A DNA stretch of 64,000 nucleotides from Gemmatimonadota bacterium (GTDB taxonomy: Bacteria > Gemmatimonadota > Gemmatimonadetes > Gemmatimonadales > GWC2-71-9), in assembly GCA_022710485.1 (NCBI GenBank), contig JAKLGU010000004.1:1-64000 (forward strand), read 5' to 3'. Position 1 is the first letter of the stretch, and the number at the start of each line of letters is the position of its first letter. The translations under genes were made by a program, and so were the position numbers. Under the pieces are notes generated by a model. That model made no database searches. It saw only the letters and a list, made by a program, of their open reading frames with translations, and was not told the origin of the DNA. Below are positions 54,904 to 63,254 of the stretch, one piece after another.

Positions 54904-56626
54904 GTCGGCGGCGGCGGCAACGACGCGGCAGGGTCCCCCACCGCAGCCGGGGCTGTGGACGCTGCTCTCGCCGAAGTGGCGGACGGCGATGGCCCGGGTG
55001 CGCCAGGAGCGCTCAGGCGCCGGGATGCGCCTGCTGCTGCTGGCGCTGGTCGGCTTCGGCTTCTGGTCGGCGGTGTTCGGCGTGTCGTACCGGGTCTTGA
55101 AGTACTTCCAAGGGGTCCCGGAAATTGGCACCCTGGTGGCGACGAAGCTCCTCGCGGTGCTCCTGCTCACCTTCCTCGGTGTGCTGCTCCTGTCGAACAT
55201 CATCACGGCGCTCTCCACCTTCTTCCTGGCGTCGGACCTCGACCTGGTGGTCGCGGCGCCGGTGGACTGGCTCCGGGTGTACGTCACCAAGCTGGCCGAG
55301 ACGACGGTCCACTCCTCCTGGATGGTGGCGCTGGTGGCGGTGCCGATCTTCACCGCCTACGGGATGGTGTTCGACGGGGGGGCGCTGTATCCGCTGATCG
55401 TCATTTCTGCGCTGATCCCCTTCCTCGTCATGCCGGCGGTGCTGGGCACGCTCCTCACCCTCCTCCTGGTGAACATCTTCCCGGCCCGCAAGACTCGCGA
55501 TCTCCTCACGCTGGTGGCGGTCGGAGCGGTGGGCGGCGTCGTACTCCTGCTGCGGCTCATCCGGCCGGAGCAGCTGGCGCGGCCCGAAGGGTTCCGCAAC
55601 CTGCTCGACTACTTCTCGATGCTGCAGGGCCCGACCAACCCGTTCCTCCCGAGCGAATGGGCGGCGGATATGGTCATGAACTGGCTGCTGCGCATCGGGG
55701 ACCCGCTGCCCATCCTGCTCCTCTGGACCACGGCGGGGGTCCTCGGCGTGGTCGGCTCGGCGCTGCACCAGCGGTACTACCTGTCGGGATACAGCAAGGC
55801 GCAGGAGGGGAAGGACACCTTCGTGCGCGGGGGAGCCTGGGAGCGCGCGCTGGCGCCGTTCCTCCGCACCGCGGGGCCGGCGCGGCGGGAGTTCATCCTC
55901 AAGGACCTCCGGCTCTTCTTCCGCGACACCACGCAGTGGAGCCAGCTCATCCTGCTGGCGGTGCTGCTCGCGGTCTACGTGTTCAACATCCAGACGCTGC
56001 AGCTCTTCTCGGGCGAACAGGTGCCGGTCTTCTTCGTGACCCTGGTGGTCTTCCTCAACCAGGGGCTGGCGGGGTTCGTACTCGCGGCCATCGCGGCGCG
56101 GTTCATCTTCCCCGCCATCTCGCTCGAAGGGCGCGAGCTCTGGCTGCTGAAGTCGAGCCCGCTCGACCTGCGCGCCATGTTCTGGAGCAAGTACTTCATC
56201 GGGACCCTCCCGCTCATGGTGGTGGCGCTCACGCTGACCATCGTGACGAACACCCTCCTGCAGGCCAGCGCCTTCATCATGCTGATGAGCGTGCTCACGA
56301 TCACGATGTACACGCTCGCCGCCAGCGCACTCGCGCTCGGACTGGGCGCGCTCTTCCCGCAGTTCGGCACCGAGAACGCCGCGCAGATCCCGACCAGCTT
56401 CGGCGGGCTCGTCTTCATGATGTCGAGCCTGAGCCTCCTGGCGCTGGTCATCGTCATCGAGGCGATGCCGGTGGCCAGTTACCTGCGCACCATCGCCGCC
56501 GGCGGCGACCCGGGCTGGAGCACCGAGGTCGTGGTCAGCATGCTCGTGGTGGCCGCGCTCTGCGCCGCCTCCACGATTCTCCCACTCCGCATCGGGCTCC
56601 GCCGGCTGCAGGAGCTCGAACTGTAG
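54896..56626 (+). CDS. ABC transporter permease, export type
   Basis: A 576-residue polytopic protein with about 12 hydrophobic helices. A soluble N-terminus (MTESAAAATTRQG) is followed by helices from residue 45 onward. The middle cytoplasmic region has RREFILKDLRLFFRDTTQWSQL, typical of putative ABC exporter permeases. It overlaps the ATPase by 8 bases. Possibly exports a product or envelope component together with the upstream genes; cargo unknown. Confidence 0.85.
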   Translation: MTESAAAATTRQGPPPQPGLWTLLSPKWRTAMARVRQERSGAGMRLLLLALVGFGFWSAVFGVSYRVLKYFQGVPEIGTLVATKLLAVLLLTFLGVLLLSNIITALSTFFLASDLDLVVAAPVDWLRVYVTKLAETTVHSSWMVALVAVPIFTAYGMVFDGGALYPLIVISALIPFLVMPAVLGTLLTLLLVNIFPARKTRDLLTLVAVGAVGGVVLLLRLIRPEQLARPEGFRNLLDYFSMLQGPTNPFLPSEWAADMVMNWLLRIGDPLPILLLWTTAGVLGVVGSALHQRYYLSGYSKAQEGKDTFVRGGAWERALAPFLRTAGPARREFILKDLRLFFRDTTQWSQLILLAVLLAVYVFNIQTLQLFSGEQVPVFFVTLVVFLNQGLAGFVLAAIAARFIFPAISLEGRELWLLKSSPLDLRAMFWSKYFIGTLPLMVVALTLTIVTNTLLQASAFIMLMSVLTITMYTLAASALALGLGALFPQFGTENAAQIPTSFGGLVFMMSSLSLLALVIVIEAMPVASYLRTIAAGGDPGWSTEVVVSMLVVAALCAASTILPLRIGLRRLQELEL

Positions 56627-56668
56627 GCATCGCTCGACGGCCCACCCGCACTTCTTCGGAGATGTATC

Positions 56669-57202
56669 ATGACACGCCTCTGCCTTTCGCTCATCATCGC
56701 CCTCACCGTCGGTTCTGCGTCGGCAGCCACCGCCCAGCAGACGACCACCACGACCCCCACAGAGCAACTCGCCGCCATGGACGGCCGCACGCCGGTGCCG
56801 CTGCTGCCGATGATGGCCAACCACCAGAAGCAGAACATGCGGGACCACCTGGTCTCCATCCAGGAGATCATTGCGGCGCTCGCCGTGCGAGATTTCGCCG
56901 GCGTCGAGAAGGCGGCAGCCCGGATCGGTTCCTCGCCACAATCGGCGATGATGTGCTCCCACATGGGCGCCGGGGCCGCCGGGTTCACGGATCAGGGGAT
57001 GCTCTTCCACCAGACCGCCGACCAGATCAGCGAGGCGGCGAAGCGCGGAGACATGGATGCCACCATGCAGGCCGTGTCGAACACGCTGAAGACCTGCACC
57101 ACCTGTCACGCCACGTACCAGCAGGACGTCGTCGACCAGGCCACCTGGGAGGCCGCCACGAAGATGCAGGCGCCGACCCACGCGCCCCCAAGCAAGCCAT
57201 AG
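56669..57202 (+). CDS. Cytochrome c'-like exported haem protein
   Basis: A 177-residue protein with a signal peptide ending SASAATAQQ. The mature helical part ends with one haem c site CTTCH (143-147) near the C-terminus, as in class II cytochromes c. The N-terminal helix region is PLLPMMANHQKQNMRDHLVSIQEI. The axial ligand and redox or NO-binding role are not clear by eye. It follows the ABC genes after a 42-base gap and ends before a strong hairpin. It would depend on the Ccm genes at the end of this window. Confidence 0.75.
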   Translation: MTRLCLSLIIALTVGSASAATAQQTTTTTPTEQLAAMDGRTPVPLLPMMANHQKQNMRDHLVSIQEIIAALAVRDFAGVEKAAARIGSSPQSAMMCSHMGAGAAGFTDQGMLFHQTADQISEAAKRGDMDATMQAVSNTLKTCTTCHATYQQDVVDQATWEAATKMQAPTHAPPSKP

Positions 57203-57228
57203 CGCCGTCGCCCGTGCCCATGCTTCGA

Positions 57229-57259
57229 TCGCGCCCCGGCCCACCGTGCCGGGGCGCGA
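57229..57259 (+). terminator. Terminator-like hairpin after the cytochrome c'-like gene
   Basis: A perfect 12-bp stem TCGCGCCCCGGC/GCCGGGGCGCGA with a 7-base loop, 27 bases after the stop, has no T-run. The rest of the 225-base gap to the next gene has no recognisable element. Confidence 0.6.
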
Positions 57260-57427
57260 CGCGTCTGGGGATTCGACGCCCGTGCGTCCCCGCCGGCGAC
57301 GACCTCCGGTAACGCGCCCCACCCCGCAGATTCGCGGTACCGATCCCCACAATCTCCACTCCTACCTTGGGCGCGCCGTCACACTGGCGCTCGCAATGGG
57401 CGCCCGCCCATTCCCCAAGGAGGCCCC

Positions 57428-58726
57428 ATGTTCCCCAGGCGAAAGCTGGCCGCGCTCGCGCTGCTGGCCGCGGCGGTCGGCTGCACCGACCACGACCCAC
57501 CCTCACCCACCGGGCCCGACGGAGCCGGCGCGGGGCCGGAAACGGTTGCGCCCGCCCCTGGCGGGTCCGCCGAGGCGAACCGGCTCGAGCGACAGGCCCG
57601 GCGTCTTGCGCGCGCGCTCGACGACCCGGACTTTCGGCAGTACCTCCGGGCCCAGCTGCAGGAGTCCCCGGCCGTGGAGCACAAGCTCCACTTTCAGCGG
57701 CTCCTCTCCAGGAATGGTGGGCGCGCCCTCGGCGCGATGTCCAAGGCCGACGGCGAGGCGGAATCCGTCGTCATGTCCGAGGCGACGGCCGGCCTCACCG
57801 CGGAGCTCTACTTCCCGGTCCCGGGTCACCTCGAGCGGTGGGACGGCGGCACGAACCTGCTGGTGGCGACCGCCATCGGTGACCGGGATGTCCCGGTCGC
57901 CTACGACACGCGCGGCAGGCGCGTGCTGCTCGACCCGGCGCGCCCGCCCGACATCCCCGTGCTGGCGCTGGTCCCGCTGGAAACGGACTTTGATGCCCCC
58001 TCGGGCCCGCAGGGCGCCATCTGCGACCTGCTCACCTGCGGCGGGGACGGCAACGGCCAGGGTGGAGGGGGCGGGAGCGGGACTGGGGGAACGGGGGGCA
58101 CCTTCAGTCCGCCGGGCCAGTCGCTCTACCTGACGAAAGCCCAGTTTGTGGACACGTTTGAGGGTTGGTTGAAGGGCAATCCCGAGTTTGAGCTGCATGT
58201 GCTCGGACCGATGAGCTCGACCGACACGGCGACCATGGTGTCCTTCCAGTGCGTCGGGGAACATGCGCCGGCGGGATATCAGTGGGACATGAACAGCACG
58301 AGCTGGAGCAGCACAGCCGGCGTCAAGGTGTTCACCCAGGCGCAGATGGACGCCATGAACCTGGCATTCCCCGGCAAGTCCTACCTCATCCTCGCGCTGG
58401 AGGACGACGACACCGCCTGTGAGATCAAGACCGACGAAGACCGCTTCGGCGCCGCCCTGGAAGCGCTCAAGAGCGCGTACCAGAGCTATATCGGCCTCAA
58501 GGACATCAAGGTCGTGACCCCGGGCGGCATCGTCCGGATCGTCGTGGCCGCCAAGAGCGGGGCGAATCTCATCACCGCCGTCGCGAACCTGATCAAGACC
58601 AACGACGACCTGATCGGGATCGCCATGGCAGATTCGGTCCTCGGACGGACCAGCCCGGTGGGCCACTGGGCGGTCATGCAGGGAAAGACGAAGGTCAACG
58701 GCTGGCTCAATCTCGAAATGCGATGA
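57428..58726 (+). CDS. Unknown lipoprotein with a Gly-rich linker
   Basis: A 432-residue protein with a lipobox (LAAAVGC) after MFPRRKLAALALL. The N-terminal domain has a helical segment (LERQARRLARALDDPDFRQYLRAQLQ). A low-complexity linker (GDGNGQGGGGGSGTGGTGG) near residue 205-225 separates it from a C-terminal domain. That domain (YLTKAQFVDTFEGWLKGNPEFELHVLG, KSYLILALEDDDTACEIK) has alternating strands. The N-terminal layout recalls DUF3103-like proteins, but I cannot assign it. No catalytic motif is obvious. Confidence 0.75.
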   Translation: MFPRRKLAALALLAAAVGCTDHDPPSPTGPDGAGAGPETVAPAPGGSAEANRLERQARRLARALDDPDFRQYLRAQLQESPAVEHKLHFQRLLSRNGGRALGAMSKADGEAESVVMSEATAGLTAELYFPVPGHLERWDGGTNLLVATAIGDRDVPVAYDTRGRRVLLDPARPPDIPVLALVPLETDFDAPSGPQGAICDLLTCGGDGNGQGGGGGSGTGGTGGTFSPPGQSLYLTKAQFVDTFEGWLKGNPEFELHVLGPMSSTDTATMVSFQCVGEHAPAGYQWDMNSTSWSSTAGVKVFTQAQMDAMNLAFPGKSYLILALEDDDTACEIKTDEDRFGAALEALKSAYQSYIGLKDIKVVTPGGIVRIVVAAKSGANLITAVANLIKTNDDLIGIAMADSVLGRTSPVGHWAVMQGKTKVNGWLNLEMR

Positions 58727-58734
58727 CCACTAAC

Positions 58735-58758
58735 GGCGGGGGAGGACCCTCCCCCGCC
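58735..58758 (+). terminator. Hairpin after the lipoprotein gene
   Basis: A perfect 11-bp inverted repeat GGCGGGGGAGG/CCTCCCCCGCC with a very tight centre lies 8 bases after the lipoprotein stop. No T-run follows. It lies directly ahead of the Shine-Dalgarno of the next gene. Confidence 0.5.
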
Positions 58759-58775
58759 CCACCCATGGAGTGCAG

Positions 58776-59402
58776 ATGACCGGATCGAGGCTCTGGAGCG
58801 TAGCGCTCGTGTGGACCATCGTGATGACGACCGCCCTCATCCCCGGGCTCGCTGCCCAGGGACCGACCTGGCAGCTGTCGGTCGGCGCCGGCCAGACGTG
58901 GTTCAGCGGAGGGATGACGGACACGACGAGCACGGACGTCAGCTACACACTGACTCCAACCATCACATGGGCTGCCACCGCCGACCGTTCGGTCGGCGAT
59001 TTCCGGCTCGGCATCGGGCTCTCCTACCTTTCGGCCCATCTCAAGCTCTCGGGGCCCGACGTGGAGCTGGTGGACCGGAGCCTGGAGGCCCGTGAGTGGA
59101 CGATCGCGGCACTCGTGACCGTGCGGGTGCTGCGGGTAGGAAAGGGAGGCGCCGGCTTCAGCCTGTCGGCCGGGCCGGCGCTCGGGCTCTGGACCATCAC
59201 CGGCCTGGACAGCCGGACGACCATCGGCGGCATCGCGGGGCTCCAGTTCGCCGCGCCGATCTCGGAGGGCTGGCGGCTGCTCGCCTCGGGAGGGGGCTCC
59301 GTGTCGGGATCACCCTTCGAGTCGACCGACCTCCCCGCCGAGTTCGAGCCATCCACCCTCTGGGGTGGACAGGTCGGGCTCGGCCTGCAGTACGCCTTCT
59401 AG
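58776..59402 (+). CDS. Outer-membrane beta-barrel-like protein
   Basis: A 208-residue protein. The ATG at 58776 is chosen because GGAG lies 5 bases upstream, rather than the GTG six bases earlier. A signal peptide (VTWTIVMTTALIPGLAAQ type) is followed by repeated amphipathic strands (WQLSVGAGQTWF, FRLGIGLSYL, FSLSAGPALGLW) and a C-terminal strand ending LGLQYAF, a barrel-type aromatic end. Probably a small outer-membrane protein. It ends 2 bases before a convergent gene. Confidence 0.7.
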   Translation: MTGSRLWSVALVWTIVMTTALIPGLAAQGPTWQLSVGAGQTWFSGGMTDTTSTDVSYTLTPTITWAATADRSVGDFRLGIGLSYLSAHLKLSGPDVELVDRSLEAREWTIAALVTVRVLRVGKGGAGFSLSAGPALGLWTITGLDSRTTIGGIAGLQFAAPISEGWRLLASGGGSVSGSPFESTDLPAEFEPSTLWGGQVGLGLQYAF

Positions 59403-59404
59403 CT

Positions 59405-61999
59405 TCAGGACTTCGGGTCGAGCGCCTGCCCCACCACCAGCGCCACGTGCTGGCGGTGCGCCCGCGTTTCCGCGTCTCCGACCGGCGTGGCTACCTGGGC
59501 CTGGATCTTCTTCAGGCTGGCCACCGCCGCGGACTTCGAGACGTGGTCGTACGTGGCGGCGCCCGGGCCGCGCAGCATGGCCGCCAGCTGGGTCACGTAC
59601 TCGAGCTGGAGATTCTGCCGGATGGTGTTGACGTTGCCACGGGCGTCGGCGGCAAAGACCGCCTCCGTCAGGTCCGACATCATCTGGGCCGCCGAGTACT
59701 GGTTGCCGTAGAGTCGTGAATCGGTGAGCCGCGCCTGGGTCTGCGGGGCCAGCAGGAACATCAGCACGCCCCGCTGCGCCGCCAGCACCCGGGCGTGCAG
59801 CGCCGGCTGGCCAGGGCCGCTGAACCCGCGGCGGGGCTGCTGGAGCTCGGCCAGCAATGCCGGCGATGCGTTCCACGCGTCCGGCGCGAAGAACTTGGTC
59901 CTGAGCAGCTGCATGGCCCGCTGCTGCTCGGCGAGCGGCACCGGCGTGAACGGTGCCGTCGCGCCGGGCTGGCCGTCCACCGCCCGGCTCACATAGACGC
60001 CGCCGATGTAGCGCGACGCCACGACCGCGGCGTTCGCCTTATCCCCCGTCACCATGAGGTACGCGGTGCGCAGCGTAGCGTAGTCCTGACCAGGCTTCGG
60101 ATACCGGCCCCCGATATGCGCCAGCAAAGTATCATCGATGGTGAACCGACCCGCGGCCCACGTCAGTGCGTCGCTGCTGAGGTCCCCGACCATCACGCGC
60201 GGGTCGATGCCGCCGGAGGGCGAGCGCATGTCGTCGGCGTCATTGCCGAACGCGAGGTCCGGTTCCGTGGACCGGTTGAGCAGCGCCGCCGTCCGGGCCG
60301 CCTCGGCCGCCGGATCGGGAAGCGACGGACGGTAGGCGAACTCAATGGCCCAACGGTCGTACGGTCCGGGCCGTGTGTCGAAGGGCACGGTCTTCCGTGC
60401 GCCCGGCTGGGACAGGTTCACCGCGTGGTAGTCCATCACCGACCCCGACACGCCCCGGCTGGCCACGAGGGCAGAATCCTGGAGCTGGGCCGGCGACAGC
60501 ATCTGGCTCGCCTTCATGTTGTGATTGAGTCCGAGCGTGTGCCCCACCTCGTGCAGGACGAGGCTGATGACGGCCTGCTGGACGAACGCGTTGATTTCGG
60601 CGTCCGAGGCGCCCTCCAGCTGCAGCGCTGCGACCCCGAGGAGCGTCTGCTGCTGCATCAGGGACTGGGCGGCGCAGCCGTCCGTGGCTGACTGTTCCGA
60701 GAACAGCGCCATGCTCTGACCGGCGACGTCGAACAACTCGGACTGCAGCAGCCGATTGGAGACGAAGATGAACTCCAGCATGATGTCCGCGCCCAGGATC
60801 TGGCCGGTCCGCGGATTCGTGAAGCTCGGTCCGTACCCGCCGAAGGGCGGAGTCGGCGACGCCGTCCACCGGAGGACGTTGTACCGCAGGTCGCCGGCGT
60901 CCCACGTGGCGGTGTCGGGCTGTTCCTTGACCACGACGGCGTTGGTGAAGCCCGCCGTCTCGAAGGCCTCGTTCCAGCGCAGGACGCCCTCGCGAATGGC
61001 GGGCCGGAGCTCGACCGGGGTCGTGTTCTCGATCCAGAAGGTGATCGGCTCCACCGGATCGGAGCGCGCGGCGCCCGGATTCTGCTTGACCAGGTTCCAA
61101 CGTGTGACCATGTCACGCCACGGGGTGACGCTCGTGGAGGTCAGGTCGGTGACATCGTCGGTAAAGTACCCGACCCGGGGATCCGCATACCGGGGCCGGT
61201 AGTCGTTGACGGGCAGTTCGATGAAACTGTGCTGGATCGTGACGCTGACGTTGCGCGGGTCCGTGACTTCTGGTCCCCCTCCGGCGGTCGGCGCCGGGTT
61301 CTCGTAGACATAGGTCACGACCACGTCGGTATTCAACGGATACGACTTGATCGACTCGACGCGCGTCTTGCTCTTGCTCAGGCTGCCGAGCGTGAAGCCG
61401 GCGCCGGGAGGCGCCCCCGGCCGAGGGGACGGCTTGACCTGCCGGAGCGTTTCGGTGAGGAAGAGGTCGTCCGCCTTGATCAGGTACTCGCCCGTGGCGG
61501 TGTCGGTGGCGGCGATCTCGATGGAGGCCAGGACGCCGGGGCTGATGTTGGCGTCGGCGGCCCGGCTCAGCGGACTGGCGGGATTGAAGTAGAAGCTGGT
61601 GTTCTGGGTGATGAACTCGATCTTGTTGAAGTTCTTCCGGACGGCGAACACGTTGTTCGGGCCGAACGCACCGCGGAAACTCCCCGCAGGCAGCACACCC
61701 TCGTCCGTCACCGAGAAGTAGATGTATTCCTTCCCGACCTGGTCCTTCCGGACCACCATCTGGAGCGCCCCGGTCACCGAATCCTGGTAGATGGTGAAGA
61801 GGCCCGGGTACTTGACCGAGGTCTTGGTCAGTTCCGCGAGGGTCTTCGTCGCGGCGGGCTTGTCACCGCCGGGCTTGGCGGCGGCGCCCTGCGCGGGGGC
61901 GGGGGCCGGGCTGGTCTTGTTGACCGTGTTGGAGGCGCAGGCGAGCGACAGGACGCTCAGGGATGCAAGGAGGGTTCGGACGATTCCTCGACCTGGCAT
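59405..61999 (-). CDS. Large metzincin lipoprotein, DUF5117/DUF4953-like zinc metalloprotease
   Basis: An 864-residue exported protein. The start at 61999 has GGAG 6 bases upstream and gives the lipobox LSLAC. An N-terminal beta-rich part (DUF5117-like: YPGLFTIYQDSVTGALQMVV) is followed by a catalytic region with the full metzincin site HEVGHTLGLNHN near residue 483 and Met-turn SVMDYHA. A long C-terminal part follows (RWAIEFAYRP, LRTAYLMVTGDKANAAVV). It is transcribed alone, convergent with the beta-barrel gene. Substrate unknown. Confidence 0.88.
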   Translation of the reverse strand: MPGRGIVRTLLASLSVLSLACASNTVNKTSPAPAPAQGAAAKPGGDKPAATKTLAELTKTSVKYPGLFTIYQDSVTGALQMVVRKDQVGKEYIYFSVTDEGVLPAGSFRGAFGPNNVFAVRKNFNKIEFITQNTSFYFNPASPLSRAADANISPGVLASIEIAATDTATGEYLIKADDLFLTETLRQVKPSPRPGAPPGAGFTLGSLSKSKTRVESIKSYPLNTDVVVTYVYENPAPTAGGGPEVTDPRNVSVTIQHSFIELPVNDYRPRYADPRVGYFTDDVTDLTSTSVTPWRDMVTRWNLVKQNPGAARSDPVEPITFWIENTTPVELRPAIREGVLRWNEAFETAGFTNAVVVKEQPDTATWDAGDLRYNVLRWTASPTPPFGGYGPSFTNPRTGQILGADIMLEFIFVSNRLLQSELFDVAGQSMALFSEQSATDGCAAQSLMQQQTLLGVAALQLEGASDAEINAFVQQAVISLVLHEVGHTLGLNHNMKASQMLSPAQLQDSALVASRGVSGSVMDYHAVNLSQPGARKTVPFDTRPGPYDRWAIEFAYRPSLPDPAAEAARTAALLNRSTEPDLAFGNDADDMRSPSGGIDPRVMVGDLSSDALTWAAGRFTIDDTLLAHIGGRYPKPGQDYATLRTAYLMVTGDKANAAVVASRYIGGVYVSRAVDGQPGATAPFTPVPLAEQQRAMQLLRTKFFAPDAWNASPALLAELQQPRRGFSGPGQPALHARVLAAQRGVLMFLLAPQTQARLTDSRLYGNQYSAAQMMSDLTEAVFAADARGNVNTIRQNLQLEYVTQLAAMLRGPGAATYDHVSKSAAVASLKKIQAQVATPVGDAETRAHRQHVALVVGQALDPKS

Positions 62000-62114
62000 G
62001 TACGGCTCCGCGTGGGGTGGACTGGGGACCGATACCGAACGGAGCGCCATGAGTTCGGGCGCTCCGGGGAAGTGTACCGCTGATTATCGAGACGGGAAGA
62101 GGGGCGGGACAGTT

Positions 62115-62636
62115 TCAGGCGGCGACACGCCCGCCGCAGGAGGCGCAGTAGCGACTGCCGGGGACCAGGTCGGTGCCGCACTTGCCACATGCCGTCGGCG
62201 CCCGGAGGGGCTTGCCGCAGGCGGGGCAGAACCGGGCGCCGGCCCCGGCCATGGTGCCGCAGGCGCCACAGACCGCCTCGGTCCCGCCGTCGGACCGGAG
62301 TGTCGCCACCCGGGCCGACACCTGCGCCTCGACCCGTGCCTCCAGGTCCCCAGGCGTGGGATCCTCCTCCGCCCGCATCGCCGCCAGCGCCTCGACCGTG
62401 TACTTCTGCTTCAGGAACTCGTAGTCGTTGTCGCTGAGCTTGCCCGTCTCCCGGTCGAACTCGATTTCCTTGAGCGCCGCCAACGCCACCCCGCTCCGGG
62501 TATCCTCGAGGTCCTCCAGTGCGTCCATGTCGATGGCGTCGGCGGGCCGGGCGCCCGCCGTGGTGAAGACCGGCTCGAAGACCAGCCAGAGCAGCGACAA
62601 TCCGACGAGCGCCGCGGCGACGACCTCGATCCACAT
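62115..62636 (-). CDS. CcmI-like membrane protein with two zinc ribbons
   Basis: A 173-residue protein. One N-terminal helix (VVAAALVGLSLLWLVFEPVF) is followed by a CcmI-like segment (ALAALKEIEFDRETGKLSDNDYEFLKQKY). The C-terminus has paired zinc-ribbon motifs, CGAC with CPAC and CGKC with CASC. The start ATG directly touches the ccmH stop region, so it is part of the cytochrome c maturation operon. The zinc-ribbon tail is not standard for CcmI. Confidence 0.75.
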   Translation of the reverse strand: MWIEVVAAALVGLSLLWLVFEPVFTTAGARPADAIDMDALEDLEDTRSGVALAALKEIEFDRETGKLSDNDYEFLKQKYTVEALAAMRAEEDPTPGDLEARVEAQVSARVATLRSDGGTEAVCGACGTMAGAGARFCPACGKPLRAPTACGKCGTDLVPGSRYCASCGGRVAA

Positions 62637-63253
62637 CAGTCCTTGACCTCCGACAGCGCGCGCCGGAGGCGCTCGAGTTCTTCCGGTGTCGCGCCGGCCA
62701 CCGCCGAGATGTTCACCGCCTCCGTCGCGGCAAGCGAGGGCACCGAGGCCACCTGTCGCTGGCGCCGGAGGATCCACATCGAGAGGAGGCCGATGCCGAG
62801 GAGCATCACGAGGCCCGGCACGAAGTAGCCGGCCAGGTTGAAACCCTCTGCCTTCGGCGCCATCAGCGCCTGCTCGCCGTACTGCCGGACGAAGTCCTCG
62901 CGGATCTGCTCCGCGGTCAGGCCCCGCTCCCGCAGCGCGACGATGTCGCGATGCAGCGCCGGTGATGTGGTGCAGGTGAAGTCCGTGGTGCGGCAGGTGT
63001 AGATGTCGAGGTTGCAGCCGCACTGGCACTTGAGGGTCTTTTCGACGCCCATGATGAGCGCGTCGTTGTCGGCCCCCACCGTCGGGGCGCGCTGCTGCAC
63101 GGCGTTGGGATTGTAGAGCCGGCCCGTTTCCCCGCCGCCGGGCGCGTCCTGCGGCGCCGCCTGCCCGGGCAGCGCCCCTGCCCCGACCAGCGCCAAGCCG
63201 CCCAGCGCCACCTGCCGGAAGAACTCTCGACGTTCGGTCATGGTCGGGGTCAT
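62636..63253 (-). CDS. ccmH: Cytochrome c maturation protein CcmH-like, unusual Cys motif
   Basis: A 205-residue protein of haem c assembly that reduces apocytochrome thiols. The N-terminus (MTERREFFRQVALGGLALVGAG from the second Met) has an RRxFF motif suggesting a Tat signal. The usual LRCxxC reads LKCQCGCNLDIYTCRT, with extra cysteines. A helix-hairpin region (LRERGLTAEQIREDFVRQYGEQALMAPKAEGFN) matches the family. A C-terminal membrane helix (FVPGLVMLLGIGLLSMWIL) and tail follow. It is preceded by ccmF with a 1-base gap. The ATG at 63253 or 63241 is possible. Confidence 0.82.
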   Translation of the reverse strand: MTPTMTERREFFRQVALGGLALVGAGALPGQAAPQDAPGGGETGRLYNPNAVQQRAPTVGADNDALIMGVEKTLKCQCGCNLDIYTCRTTDFTCTTSPALHRDIVALRERGLTAEQIREDFVRQYGEQALMAPKAEGFNLAGYFVPGLVMLLGIGLLSMWILRRQRQVASVPSLAATEAVNISAVAGATPEELERLRRALSEVKD

Positions 63254-63254
63254 C

